Below, in pieces: positions 12,818 through 23,720 of a DNA stretch of 64,000 nucleotides. The stretch is from Angiostrongylus vasorum (Eukaryota; Nematoda; Chromadorea; Rhabditida; Metastrongylidae), in contig JADANN010000438.1 in NCBI GenBank assembly GCA_018806985.1, forward strand, positions 1,627,501-1,691,500, given 5' to 3'. Position 1 is the first letter of the stretch. The number at the start of each line of letters is the position of its first letter. The notes beneath the pieces are model-generated. The model saw nothing but the letters and a program-made list of their open reading frames with translations. It did no database searches and was not told the origin of the DNA. Both the position numbers and the translations under genes were made by a program.

Positions 12818-12922
12818 TTACACGAGGTTGATAAATAATCTTTATTGTGCTAACGTTTCGACGGCTTGGTCTTCATCAGAGCCAACGATCCGAGTTGGTG
12901 GTCTACAGTTGTTGGTCTTCTC
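12818..12922 (-). mobile_element. HHR-palindrome family, single arm
   Basis: Begins CACGAGGTTGATAAATAATC on the plus strand, followed by the minus-strand hammerhead and the block ending in GGTCTACAGTTGTTGG. It matches the arms at 20935-21190, 30055-30135 and 36728-36850. No protein is encoded. Confidence 0.65.
12848..12884 (-). ncRNA. Hammerhead-like motif, both core strands present
   Basis: Read on the minus strand: GGCT, CTGATGA (12873-12879), an extra A, a short stem II (GAC/GTC), then GAAACGTT (12852-12859) and AGCA. Stem I can form three pairs. The cleavage triplet would be GTT, allowed in hammerheads but usually slower than GTC. Stem III is the palindromic ACGT. Confidence 0.55.
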
Positions 12923-14754
12923 GATTGAAAAAAAAAAAAACAAATAAGCGACTCCTATCAAAAAATTGTCTATTGTCAACCGGATAGGTGAAAACATGTC
13001 TATAAAAACCGAAATCCTTTCAAATAAAACTACTGACAGAATGAAGAAAGGGCATAAAAGTCGAGAAGAATCTCGCACATTGAATATCACAGGTTGAAAG
13101 TTAGAAGGCAGTAAGAAACTTTCTGTTTCAGAAAGGGAGGTTCCATTTTATAAAAGCGATTAGCGACGAGGTGCAGTAATATAAAGCCGATGAATACTAG
13201 AGTTTGGAAGTGGAAAAAGCCATCGTAGGATAGAACTGATCAGGTGAACGTTCAATCAGATGAGTGACAGAACTAAATGTGTCGGCCGAGCATCGAACAC
13301 ACAGGAAGCGTCATAAGCCGCAGCGGCCTTGGTGGCAATAATGACATCTTCTGGATGGTCTGCAGCGTTCGTGGACACTGGCGATCGACGAACGTTGACC
13401 AAATGCCGAAACAGTTTAATCATATTAGTACAATGGTACTGAGATAAGAGCAAAACACGGAACAACAGTTGGCCTTCAAACCTGCGATTATCCTTTCCGG
13501 TGGCACACGTGTTATCCACTATACCAACCGAGACCCTTGCATTGTTTCTCTCGGCCATATTTTTAAAATCTGTCGGTGAGATCAGAGCAATTACGCTACT
13601 TGTGCTGCTCAGACCATTCCCGTTGATGGAAGATTGCTGATTGCACTGACAGTCTTAAAAACACGGCAGAGAAAATGCCAAAGCAAGGGCCTTGGTGTTG
13701 CAGTGCATAACACTTGAGCCTTGGAAAGGGTAACCTAAGGTTTCCGGTTCTGCTCATATCGCGGCAACATCGTGGTTATGTTTCACATCACACTTTGCTA
13801 TGAAACAGAAATAGGAAGTAAATAAAAATTGAAAAATTTTGAACCTTGTCAGTTTCTGTCTCATTGACGGTTTGATTTAACGCTTGTATGTCAGCGTTCG
13901 GCGATCTTCGTTGATTTTAAATCACAGTAGCGTTGCACTTTTATGATGAGAATCGTATATGTGGGAATACGGGGTGGCTTATTCACGAAATACAATAGTG
14001 TTCAGAGCGCGCTGTAACGTGACGCAAGGTGGTGCGATAAGAATTTAGCGCAACATTTGTCACAGATGATGAAAAGACCACCGCCATTTGAATGAGATCT
14101 AAATGAAAAGCATGCCATGCTTGCTTGCATACATAGCTTCAAATGTTGCAAACCCCAGCAGCTGTTATGGCTTTTATCACTAAACTGTCGTTTACAAAGC
14201 CGCTCGGGTTTGGATGTGGTCTCGATTACTGGTTGAAGGTCTGTGGATTGCTCTTCTAACCAACATGCTTGATTCTGATTGGAATGATTTTGTCTGGAAA
14301 ATTAAAATAGCCGTATTAATGCCCTTCTGGATCATCACCACAAAAACGTGCTTCTTTTAGTGCGGGAAAGGGAAGTATGCGGTCATACAAATCGAGTTTC
14401 AGAACGAGTCTCTGGCTATGGTGAGTAGCTAAGGATTCCCTGGCACTGATTTCTCATATCTTACGATTTAAAGAAATAGCGTGTTTTTTTAACAAGCTGC
14501 ATTCGAAACTCCACAGGCAAACTGAACACTTCACTGAAGGACAAATGCTGGGCAATGGAACGAACAGAGATCTCTTTTGTTCCGATGTGCTTTTTGTATG
14601 GGAAGTCGAAGTGCGATGAAAATTGAGAACAAAGACTTTTGTTGAGATATGTGAAATTCCATAGAATTAGTGAAAATATGTGGTGATAATATAGTGCAAC
14701 CTCACATCAGCTCAACATCAGTTCGTAAGAACATGTTGGCCTTTCAGTCATGCC
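12923..14754. other. No gene recognised
   Basis: Non-coding. The minus open frame at 13256-13558 (100 codons) has no motif I recognise. It might be an exon but I have no support for it. Confidence 0.35.
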
Positions 14755-14862
14755 GAGATAATTGGGAAGACCAAACTTTAGGCCAGATTCGAACTCGTTA
14801 TTACCCTTTCCGGGGCTAACGTGTTACCCACTGCACCATCGAGGCCATTTGCCTCCCAAGCA
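14755..14862 (-). mobile_element. Rep-B arm with the best-preserved tRNA-like boxes
   Basis: On the minus strand it reads TGGTGCAGTGGGTAACACG, a good A-box match, and later GAGTTCGAATCTGG, a good B-box match. This copy best supports a tRNA-like origin for Rep-B. Only the head and a short flank remain. Confidence 0.65.
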
Positions 14863-15949
14863 ACTAATTGTGGCAATAAGTTGACATTTTGTGAAACCAA
14901 TTGCTAATGAGCACTCAGCAATTAAATTCTAATATAAAACCATTAGAAGGCGATTTTTAGGACACTTGGAGGTAAACATGCATGATGTCGCAACGGGAAG
15001 AAAACCGGATTAATGTGCCCAATGACTCGAACGAATCGTTGGGTTCCCTCGAGATCATTGTGGCTCATCATCATCGGACAGATAGCCGACACCGATAACG
15101 ACATCAGAGGATAAGCGGAGTGGCTTGAACACGGCAGTCGAGCCTCACTGACGTTGATGCAGCCGACGATAAGACAATTCGTAGCGAGTATTCTAAGCCA
15201 AACAAAGTAGAGCGTAGGGAATTAAATGCGATTTTAATAAGCTGACGCTGTTATAATTTGTACTGTTGAGGTGTTCGAAAGATGTGCGAAGGTAAGCGAA
15301 ATTTCGTGGTGTTCTCTAACCAAAAAGATTTTTCTTCTAGTTCTTACATGTTCCGACATCACATTTTATACTGATCCGAACAAGATCTTCTAACTTTTCC
15401 ATGTGGCCGTCGCCTGGCGATTTTCTTTTTTTCACGTCTGGTCATGTCAGTTCTTCCTGGAACCTCGGTAGAACCGTCCTACAGCTTCGCAAATTCTTCA
15501 CCACAGTTTATCACCAACTTGTTTTACTGCAAGGAATTTCTTGGACAAATGTGACACCGATTTCATGACGTCAACGGAATAGGAGGCTTGGTTGGCCAGG
15601 GTAGGGTTTCGAAACAGGTCCTTGCACGTACTGGAACTCATGTCCTCCGCCTGCCACAATCAGCAACACCAATAAGGAATACATGCAGCAATGATGAACT
15701 TTTCACAAAATAAATGTAAAAAAGTTACATGTGCGGAGTTCGTTGAGGATTGTTTTCAACTAAGTGAGCCGCACAGATCTCTGTAAAATTGCAACGAAAA
15801 ATAAAAGTGGACCAAATCAACAAGCAAAATGATGTGCATACCAGAAAAAGTACTTCATAGAAGGGTATTATTGTATAGAAGGAAAATAGTATTGACTTTT
15901 TAACAGCATTTTTTTCCATAGTACTGGAACCAATGCTTTATTTCAAACC
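14863..15949. other. No gene recognised
   Basis: Non-coding. Nothing identifiable. Confidence 0.4.
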
Positions 15950-15961
15950 TTATCACCCTAA

Positions 15962-16246
15962 AAGGCCGCGAATGGCGAAGTGGTCGGAGGTGCCCTGCAA
16001 CACACTCGTGGAATCGATCCCCCGCGCCCATGGCCCACCAAGCTTTCCAACCCTCCGGGGGTCGGCAAATGGGTACCAAACTTGTCTGGGAGGATAGTAG
16101 CACTGACTCGATACATCTTTAGGTCACCGCGAGTCATTGTTAAGGCCAGATATGTATTCAATCACCTCCAAACGTGATGCTTAATGAAGTCGAATGCATG
16201 GCGCATCCCTCAGGGATTAATCAACGCCGAGAGCTTCCTCCTTTAT
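15962..16246 (+). mobile_element. Rep-A tRNA-derived SINE, copy 3, with TSD
   Basis: Complete copy with perfect 12-bp target-site duplications TTATCACCCTAA at 15950-15961 and 16247-16258. It has a tRNA-like head (TGGCGAAGTGGTCGGAGG, then GGAATCGATCCCC), the shared central domain (GGTACCAAACTTGTCTGGGA) and a tail containing CCCTCAGGGATTAATCAACG. It ends in TTTAT without a long poly(A). The TSD fixes both ends and shows insertion by retroposition. Confidence 0.92.
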
Positions 16247-16258
16247 TTATCACCCTAA

Positions 16259-16989
16259 GCCGATATGATCGTATCCCACACCTTCGCTTTCTAAATCTGT
16301 ATTTGTTCTTCTTCATTCCTCTTCTTTTCAAGGGATATATCGCCGCTCTCTGAACAATTTTGAGGAATAATTTTTTCGCCTATAAAGCTACAAGCATTTT
16401 AGGCCCAAAAATTTTTCTGACTTCATGGAAAAAACGAAACCATTGCTGATGAAGAAGCGATTCCATCATTTCTTCTCAGACTCCCATCTATCTGCTATAA
16501 ATGCTGAGATGTTATTCTAAATCTTTTCAGAAGGTTCCAAACCCTTTTCTAAGATATCTTTTTGATCACAATTTAGTAGCTGTACTCATAAACACAATTG
16601 ATCACAAATTCGACAGCACGCTAAAATTTTCAAAACCTCATGGCCTCACTGGCCTCAGTTAGTACCGAAGAGATGAGTGCACGAACTGTGATAAACCGAA
16701 CAGTATTGCCTTCAACGCGATCGGAATGGTCCTGGACGATACGGAGGAAATAGAAACAATGATACCTCATGTGATGTGTATGAAAGTTATTCTCTGTAAA
16801 ATAGAAGTAGTCGGAATGCGTATGAAAAAAACCTATGAAAATTCCGTTTTTATAATTCTCTGCTCCCCCCACGTTTGCTGACCTGCTTCAGCTCTACAGC
16901 GAGCTTGCCTTCATATTCTTGCAGCGCTCCAGGAAACATTCGGAGAGCGAGAAGAGAACTAGGGATACAATTTGAAAACAGCTTTGCAT
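16259..16989. other. No gene recognised
   Basis: Non-coding. No repeat or exon I can support. Confidence 0.4.
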
Positions 16990-17130
16990 ACTTTCCATTG
17001 ACTTCCTGTTAACCTCGGCAATTTTCAATAAGTAGGTGTTTTCCTCTTGAGCGGGCACGAGGTTGTTAGTAACATGATTTATCCAATACTGGCTAACGTT
17101 TCGGCGGTTTCGCCTTCTTCAACCACGTGT
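16990..17130 (-). mobile_element. PLE 3' end with degenerate hammerhead
   Basis: The plus strand shows TTCCTGTTAACCTCGGCA, the reverse of the conserved PLE terminus, then GGCTAACGTTTCGGCGGTTT and CGCCTTCTTCAACC. On the minus strand the core is TTGAAGA rather than CTGAAGA, while stem II (GGCG/CGCC) and GAAACGTT are kept. The first core base is mutated, so it is likely inactive. Confidence 0.6.
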
Positions 17131-17542
17131 TCTCTGGAGAAGAAAACAGTGACCTATTAAACGAAAAGAAAAAAGCTAGAACTTAGCCTGGATTTATCCA
17201 AGCATTCCCTCTTAAGAAGAAAAAACCCAACGAGAAAACTACTTCTTTACTGAAACGTCAAAAACAATTGAAAAAAGTGATGATTTACGAAAATAATGCA
17301 TTCATTCGACGTCATGGACAACTTCAACGTTTTTTATTTGTGAAAGAAGTTCTCAGGTAAGCTCACACTAACCACTGTGTTGAGCAAAATGACTTCAATA
17401 ATGAAATTTCGTCCGAGTGCGAAAGGTGAAATTCTAGGCGTAGAACTGTGGTGTAGAACAGTGCAGTTTAGTAAATTACCCATGCTTCAACACCTCCACC
17501 TAGAAGCCCAAGCAGCAGCCCGCAAGTACTTTCTTGCCAAGA

Positions 17543-17726
17543 ACTTACTTACTTACTTGATACTTGAACGGCCCGTGCTAAGTAATTGTGCCGGCCCCAG
17601 CATAATTACCATTTTTCGGAGATTTGCTAGTTAAGCCATTCTGGTTCTCTGGAATCCCAAGGACAGCCTGGCCAAAGTCTGCACATGTCGTCACCACGAC
17701 ACGCAGTCGCAGCCCTTGTCGTTATA
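17543..17726 (-). mobile_element. Rep-D retroposon, copy 3 (5' truncated)
   Basis: Retains only the 3' half of Rep-D on the minus strand, including the RTE-like tail. On the plus strand the left edge reads CTTACTTACTTGATACTTGA, a short tandem tail comparable to RTE-2b at 45961-45980. Confidence 0.7.
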
Positions 17727-18040
17727 ATCGCTTGGAGTTGGCGTCAGAGTAGAACTGAATACATTAATGATGGTCACTCTTTCGCGGTTGACCATCAGTG
17801 ACAAAGCACGGGTTCGTTTATTTACTATCTTTTTGTGAATTATAAACGTCAGATTTCTTTGCTCTCAATATTCAAAGGCTTCCTGGATCTTTGTAGAAAA
17901 TTTCCAGAGGACTTTTTCTCATCGTCCTTCGAAAGACTGTTGTTGCCATGTACAGCACCCAATGTTGAGTTCATTATAATTTCATTTTAATGAAAAAACG
18001 AATCAACAGGACGCCAGTAGAATTACCCCATTACGTGAAT

Positions 18041-18053
18041 AAGATTCGTTTTA
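18041..18053. repeat. Left TSD of PLE1 (13 bp)
   Basis: AAGATTCGTTTTA here is repeated exactly at 20467-20479, bracketing PLE1. Confidence 0.9.
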
Positions 18054-18190
18054 ACAGTTCTCAGGATTGACTTTCTATTAACCTTGGTATTGGATTATAA
18101 ATCTGTGGTTCTCTTTTTTACAGCAATCGCGAGGTTGTTATTCAGCACACCTTTACTTTCTTACAAGTATAACACATACAACACAACGGT

Positions 18191-18226
18191 AGCTGACGTT
18201 TCGGCATTATCGCCTTCTTCAGAGCC
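18191..18226 (-). ncRNA. Hammerhead ribozyme motif, intact core (PLE1 left arm)
   Basis: Minus strand: GGCT, CTGAAGA (18216-18222), extra A, stem II GGC/GCC with a GATAAT loop, GAAACGTC (18195-18202), then AGCT. Stem I is GGCT/AGCT. It is antisense to the element's proteins. Confidence 0.65.
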
Positions 18227-18659
18227 TGGGAGGGTACACTAATATGTAATTTACTGGGTCAAACGCTTCAACAACGCAAACAGAAAGATGAAAATCTGAA
18301 CAATAATTACACGATCACCGGCTTCTCAAAAAAACCCACCGTTTTTTACCTGCCTTCCACCGAGGAACAACAGCCGCTTAGAGTCGCATATGGTTGACGA
18401 TTGCACCACCCGACATCAACGATCGACACGAAGGTACGGGCTAGATCACGTGTTATCTCAGGGCATTCTTCCCTGCTATTAATTCTCGGATTTTTGGAAT
18501 TTATCCAAGAGGCCTCGACAAATTTGCGCGCTGGTGTTTCGTGAAAGGGAATACAAATTCAATACCGAAAACTAAACAATCAGTGGGTCAAAGTGGCAAA
18601 GACAGCATGCTTAAAAATCGTCGGTTATTTCGCACTTTAAAGTTCACAGGCCTACATAC

Positions 18660-19579
18660 CCCGTCGTATACTTACTTATTAAAACACATAAGTTGGTATC
18701 ACTTGATGGTCCTGCGTCAATCAATCCGTCATCGTTTAAGGTTAGACCCATCATCAGCTGTGTAGACGGGTCAACGGATAGGATAACCTGATCTTTAAGC
18801 CTAGTACTAACCCAGTTGCCATATTCCGGCTCACCTCACGAACGCGCAAATGTTCCTAGAACGTCTACGTAACGCGTCTTCTACTAACGCGTACGTGATG
18901 GAGTCTTTCGACGCTACCGCGTTCTACACCAACGTATCGCATGACTCCGCAATGCAAGCCGTCCTCGAACTTCTTGTTGAACATGAAGGAAGAATAAAGA
19001 TGCATGGCTTGTCCGTCCAGCAGCTTATGGCTCTCTTAAAGCAGTGCTAACTATTCTGTTTTCAGATGGTCTGGGAAATATTTCACGCAAATAAGGGGGT
19101 TGGCAATGGGACAGCGACTGGCACCAAGCCTTGCAATTGCGTTTATGTCTAAAGTAGTAGCCCCCGTTCTCGGGCTCCGGCCGCCACTCTACTGTAGGTA
19201 CATAGATAATTGTTTTATCATCTTCCCTACGCAAGAGGAGATGGGCAAATGCTTCCAATTATTGAACGAGCAGTCTGAGTACATTAATTTCACCTGGGAG
19301 ATTCCGAAAGAAAACTGGCTTCCGTTTTTAAAAGTTCAAATAAACCTGTCAAGTAGTGGCTACATGACAAAGTGGTACCGAAAGCCAAGTAACAAGAACA
19401 TCCTGGTTCATTTCCTTTCCTCCCACCCTTCACACACAAAGAGTGCGCTTGTAAGAAACATGTTCCGAACAGCCACCTCTGCGTGCACAAGTAGGGAACT
19501 GAAGGAAGAATCGCACGACTTGGCTCGCCAAATAGCCACTTCCAATGGCTACGAAATAGTAACCCCACTAGATAAGTAA
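18660..19579 (+). pseudogene. Penelope-like reverse transcriptase (broken)
   Basis: Relic of a PLE RT, which copies element RNA at the chromosomal target. Seen in different frames: KTHK then VRPIIS (about 18685-18755), typical of the N-terminal RT region; SFDATAFYTNVS (about 18904-18939), RT motif A with its Asp; GLAMGQRLAPSLA (about 19096-19135), motif B; CRYIDNCFIIF (about 19194-19227), motif C; and KWYRKPSNKN in the thumb. Motif C has Asp-Asn where two Asp are usual, so a catalytic residue is lost. At least one stop (after 19047) and frameshifts split it. The final frame (19100-19579) is 159 residues. Confidence 0.82.
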
Positions 19580-19587
19580 GGAAAGCG

Positions 19588-20157
19588 ATGCCCCAAAATG
19601 AACGGTTCAGCCGAAACAAAATTCCGTTTATCTTGCCCTTTATTAGCGGTGAAATAAGAATAGCGGTAAAGCGATGCTTAAGAAGGGCAGATCTAGAGGG
19701 ATCGGCAGCGATAGTTGAAATACCACCGAATACTATTCGTCGCCAGTTAGTTCGTAACCGACTATACGACCGTCTATTTGAAATACAGAATTGCGCAATC
19801 TGCCCTTATAGTAGGAACGGTGACTGCATGAGTTCAGCTACGATATACCTGATTTCTTCTAGTACTTGCGGATATCGGCGAAACGGGCAGACTTCTATGT
19901 ATCCCCATAAAAAGAACATCTAGATGGCAAACGAAAAGTAACGCAAGATACGCCACTAGGCACGCATAGGATACAAAAAACATAACGGGGAAGATTTTGA
20001 TGTAAAAGTCGCTATCCTCGCACGGGAGACTGAAACATCAACACGCAAATTTCTCGAGGCTTTTTGGATAAATTCCAAAAATCCGAGAATGAATAGCAGG
20101 GAAGAATGCCCTGAGATAACACATGATTTAGCTCCGTATCTCAGAATTCATTTTTGA
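19588..20157 (+). pseudogene. PLE GIY-YIG-type endonuclease domain (broken)
   Basis: C-terminal nuclease of the same PLE, in the order RT then endonuclease expected for this class. Seen: RRQLVRNRLYDRLFE, then the Cys-rich segment NCAICPYSRNGDCMSS, then YLISSSTCG where the family has YLISC-x2-C followed by EYIGETGRPL. That EYIGE block is corrupted here (YRRNGQTS) and the frame breaks near 19920. It continues in another frame through HLDGKRK, TPLGTHR and LEAFWINSKNPRMNSREECP to a stop near 20157. The C-terminal coding overlaps the right arm, and its inverted copy forms part of the left arm. Confidence 0.8.
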
Positions 20158-20344
20158 TGTGGGGTGGTGCAGTGGTCAACCACATGCGACTCAAAGCGGG
20201 TGTTCTTCCTTGGTGGAAGGCAGGTAAAAACGGTGGGTTTTTCGAGAAGCCGGTGATCGTGTAATTATTGTTCAGATTTTTCATCCTTCTGTTTGCGTTG
20301 TTGAAGCGTTTGACCTAGTTAATTTCATATTAGTGTACCCTTCC

Positions 20345-20381
20345 AGGCTCTGCAAAGGACGATATTGCCGAAACGTCAGCT
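20345..20381 (+). ncRNA. Hammerhead relic, broken core (PLE1 right arm)
   Basis: GAAACGTCAGCT (20370-20381) and GGCT (20346-20349) persist, but the 5' core reads CTGCAAAGGA instead of CTGAAGAAGGC. Catalysis is not expected. Confidence 0.55.
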
Positions 20382-20466
20382 ACCGTTGTGTTGTGTGTGT
20401 TAAATTAGTAAGGAAGTAAAGGTGTGCTGAATAACAACCTCCCGATTGCTGTAGAAAAGTGGACAA

Positions 20467-20479
20467 AAGATTCGTTTTA
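20467..20479. repeat. Right TSD of PLE1
   Basis: Exact repeat of 18041-18053. Confidence 0.9.
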
Positions 20480-20533
20480 TTAGGCTAAATGAAGGGTAAA
20501 CAATAAAGTGAGCGGCGTTAATCAACCCGTGAG

Positions 20534-20825
20534 GTATAAAGCATAAAAAAGGATAAAGCTCTTGGCGTTGATCAATCTTTGATGGATGCGCCATGCATTC
20601 GACTTCATTAAGTATCGCTGGATGTGATCGAATGCATATCTGGCCTTTACAATGACTCGCGGTGGCCTATCGATGTATCGAGCCAGTGCTGCTATCCTCC
20701 CAGACAAGTCTGGTATCAAATGGCCAACCCCGAAGAGATGGAAGGCTTGGTGGGCCATGGGTGCGGGATCGATTCCACATGTGTGCCGCAGTGGCGCCTC
20801 CAACCACTGCGCCACACCCGCCCCT
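20534..20825 (-). mobile_element. Rep-A SINE, copy 4, nested in an older Rep-A tail
   Basis: Complete minus-strand copy between direct repeats ACCCGTGAG at 20525-20533 and 20826-20834. Just left of it, GGCGTTAATCAACCCGTGAG (20514-20533) is itself a diverged Rep-A tail, so this copy landed in an older relative. False open frames run through on both strands. Confidence 0.85.
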
Positions 20826-20934
20826 ACCCGTGAGAGATGTCACATATATTCCACTCCATTCGTAGCATTGCAGCTTTGGCTAAGTGCTATGGTACAACAA
20901 ATTTCGGTGGTCCACTGATGCAACAATCCAATAT

Positions 20935-21190
20935 TTTTAACATGTGTTTAAATTGTTGAGCTGACACGGGGTTGATGAATCAGTTTTATTTGACTAATGT
21001 TCCGACGTCTTCGTCTTCATCAGTGCCGATGATCCGAGTCGATGGTCCACAGTTGCTCGTTTCCTCGATGTGGCGTCTTCGTCTTCGTATCGAGTCGGAT
21101 CTTCCACAGTGGAGCATCTCTCGAATGATGCATTCTCACCCGGCGATGCTCTTTCATACAGTGCAGTTGTTTTTTTATATAACAGTCTGT
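20935..21190 (-). mobile_element. HHR-palindrome family, one arm plus centre
   Basis: Arm (ACACGGGGTTGATGAATCAG), hammerhead relic (20992-21027), and a central block including GATGTGGCGTCTTCGTCTTC and CGGCGATGCTCTTTCATACA. The centre is the reverse complement of the centre of the palindrome at 29468-29855. The second arm is missing. Confidence 0.65.
20992..21027 (-). ncRNA. Hammerhead relic
   Basis: Minus strand: CTGATGA (21017-21023) with a good stem II (GACG/CGTC), but GAAA is changed to GGAA and the triplet region to CATT. Probably inactive. Confidence 0.45.
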
Positions 21191-21254
21191 TGATAATAAT
21201 TTTTTTTCAACGGAAAGTCCAGTCTACGGAAGTCGGCATTATGTTAGCAAGCGC

Positions 21255-21410
21255 ATGGCGAATAGCAAAAAGACAATGTTTCTATCCTACCAGACAACTC
21301 GGTACCAATTTGCAGAAATCAGAGAGCTCGGGGGTTGGTTTGCTCGCACAGCGGGATCGAACTGACGACAATGTGCATTCTACTGCATATTTAACCATTC
21401 AGCAATAAGC
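21255..21410 (-). mobile_element. Diverged tRNA-derived SINE (Rep-A/C related)
   Basis: On the plus strand, CTATCCTACCAGACAACTCG and GTACCAATTTGCAGA form the central domain shared by Rep-A and Rep-C. Further right, AGCGGGATCGAACTG is a reversed B-box. The family cannot be assigned firmly. Confidence 0.5.
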
Positions 21411-21435
21411 GACCACATACTTTTTTATTTACTTC

Positions 21436-21791
21436 ATTTCATATGACCTGTCTTTACGTCTGCTCTGCGGATCCCAGCACTTCTCACACTCGATTCGTTT
21501 CCTAGCATCCATTGTCCACGAAGGTCTTCCAACGTTTACGTGAGGCTTCGGCTGCTGCTTAAGGATTTTCATTTCATTTTAAATGTGGTAGAATGCTGGT
21601 CGAGTGATTCTCCCTGGAGCCTTAAGATAGCCGGCCTGGAGCATTCTCAACTGGATTGCAGTGATTTTTTCCCAGGGAAGTGTGGTACCAATTTATTCCG
21701 GGATGAGAGGCTTGGTTAGTCCGGAGCGGAATCGAACTAGCATCATGCTTATGATGACGGACATCACTACCACTATGGTATCCGCCCCCTC
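21436..21791 (-). mobile_element. Rep-C tRNA-derived SINE, copy 1
   Basis: On the minus strand the head reads TACCATAGTGGTAGTG (A-box) then AGTTCGATTCCGCTC (B-box). Next comes the shared domain (ATTGGTACCACACTTCCCTG), and the tail runs through GAAACGAATCGAGTGTGAGA. The order is collinear with 31241-31566 and 31706-32090. Confidence 0.78.
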
Positions 21792-21883
21792 GTGCCCACA
21801 TAAGATATAAATATAAACTAGGTTAAGTTTTCTTACATGTAGGTAAATTTGAAACCTTTACAAACGAATCTCTGCTCGTCACA

Positions 21884-21975
21884 CTCATAACAGCACGGCT
21901 CTCAGGATGGCCAAATCGCCGAAATGTCAGCCACTGACCAACAACGGCAATAGCAACGACAACAACAACAACGAC

Positions 21976-22030
<55 letters not shown>

Positions 22031-22146
22031 CGACAACGAAGACCTATACCAACCTCGCATCATCTCAAAAAGAACGGTTTATAAGATCTTATAAATAAAT
22101 ATATCAACTATTTATGCCAAGGTTCATACAAAGTCGGTCTTTTGAA
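21884..22146 (+). mobile_element. PLE 3' end with embedded (CAA)n
   Basis: Contains a hammerhead relic (CTCAGGATGGCC...GAAATGTCAGCC near 21901-21932), a CAA-rich tract, CGACAACGAAGACCTATACC, and the terminus ATGCCAAGGTTCATACAAAG TCGGTCTTTT. The same order in reverse is seen at 56935-57110 and, in part, at 51893-52035. No coding sequence. Confidence 0.7.
21958..22038. repeat. (CAA)n microsatellite inside a PLE end
   Basis: Runs of CAA interrupted by CGA units. The poly-Thr frame predicted here is an artefact of the repeat. Confidence 0.92.
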
Positions 22147-23119
22147 ATCTCTCGCCTTTTATATTCTACTTCTTTAAGCCAATTTTTTTAAAGCGAGCCC
22201 TTTTTTTTCGTAAAAGCCAATTTTAGCCCAAATTTCTTCACCATAAGTCTATTTTTTTAACTACTCTACAGCATACACATGGTGCTTTGACAACGACTAG
22301 GAAAGCATCATGTTAAAAAAAGCTTCAGGACAGGGAACGTGTACAGTAAATAGGTATAATCATCAGGTACTATGCGCTGAAATCACCAGGTGCTTCAAGG
22401 ATGGATCGGAAATTAATAATATGAGTGAAGTCATATAAGAGTGGCGTTAAAGTCTGAAGTGGTAGCGTAGACAACGATGGAAGAGAAACAAGATCTCAAG
22501 TGCACCAAGTACTTCACGAGATCGCCACTACTACGAACTATTACTACTTGAACAGAAGCCTGTACGTCTGGAAACTTCTATCACCACAAAAAACGTGAGG
22601 CAGTTATTGCCAAGCACCGCTTAACACTGGATGGAAGGCCATTCACTGTGACTGTTCCAGCGACAAGAAATTCGTGACTGGAAGTTCTTGCGTAGTCGTT
22701 CACCAAGGGTTTTCTTCAGCAGAAAGTAAATGTATAGAATATATTAGTAGAACAGAAAAGAAATCTTGTATATTACGTCATTTAATGTTAATACACTCAG
22801 TATAAATAAACAAATAAACCAGTATTTACGACCAACCTAAACCGAACTAATAAAAAAATTGGGTTAAAAAAGAACCTGAAGATCTCAAATCTATGTGGTA
22901 CCACTTCCCGAATTTCCTACCTTCCACTCAAAGCAACTAAGTACGACTTATTCCAACTTCTTCAAAGCATAAATGGTGAGCAGAAATAGCGTTAAAAAAG
23001 GCCAAATGATGCAGTATTTAGTTCTCCCATATTGGCGATGGGTTATGGTCAATGCGGTGAATCAATGCATGAGATAGATTATTTGGTAAGATTTAAACGC
23101 CTACTGTCACAAAGTTAAC
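22147..23119. other. No gene recognised
   Basis: Non-coding with several T-rich runs. No repeat or exon I can support. Confidence 0.4.
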
Positions 23120-23720
23120 AGAAAAGGTTCACCACCACACCATGCGGGTCCTTCGTTTCTCCTGTCTCTCAGCTAGTTCTACTGATCTTTTGCCATCAGC
23201 AATCACTCGTCAGCGGGATTGATCTGGGTAGCCCAAATCGGCAACGAACCCAGTTAAGCTGAGGCTGCAGTTATAATGACAATTTTAACTTCTTATTTAC
23301 TGCCTACTCTTTTTAACGGTAGGGTATGTTGCAAATTATAACTTCTATGATGCTTAGATATTTGCACAACTCCGAACCGCAGGTGTCTGCTGTGGGGAAC
23401 GAATGCGCTATTACCCTTTCCGAGCACTAACGCGTTCACCACCACACCATGTGGGTCTTTGGTTTAACCTGCTAGTTCTATCGATCACTACCATCAGCAA
23501 TCACTCCTCAGCAGAATTGATATGGGGAGCACAAATCGGCAATGGACCCAGTTAAGCTGAGGTTGTGGTTATAATCACAATCTTAACCTTTATTTACTGC
23601 CTATCCTTTTTAACGGTAAGGTATGTTGCGAGTTTTGCAAATATCTCAGCATCACAGAAGTTATATTTCGCAAGATACCCTGCCATTAAAAAGAATAGGC
23701 AGTAAATAAAATGGTTAAGA
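23120..23720. mobile_element. Rep-B foldback repeats, partly duplicated
   Basis: Two related units. Each has a TTATTTACTGCC-type end, a minus-oriented tRNA-like head ending in ACCACCACACCATG, and a central block (CATCAGCAATCACTC, then GGGATTGATCTGGG or a variant). The second ends with a plus-oriented arm finishing in AATAGGCAGTAAATAA. Read together, the ends are inverted repeats. Confidence 0.65.

Larger units (their letters stand above)
18054..20466 (+). mobile_element. PLE1: Penelope-like retroelement with inverted HHR arms
   Basis: A 2.4-kb element bounded by perfect 13-bp TSDs. Order: left arm 18054-18540 (inverted copy of the 3' end, including the antisense end of the endonuclease and a minus-strand hammerhead), RT relic 18660-19579, endonuclease relic 19588-20157, and right arm about 20032-20466 with a plus-strand hammerhead. 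The arms are mutually inverted over roughly 430 bp. PLEs are known to carry pseudo-LTRs in direct or inverted order. The left arm reaches the conserved 3' terminus, whereas the right arm stops about 60 bp short of it. Stops and frameshifts make the proteins non-functional. Confidence 0.88.

Noticed and set aside
13256..13558. 100-codon minus frame as a gene
   Set aside because: No recognised domain, no splice signals that fit, and no related sequence in the window.
21907..22098. Thr-rich protein
   Set aside because: Translation of (CAA)n in an off-frame, lying within a PLE tail.
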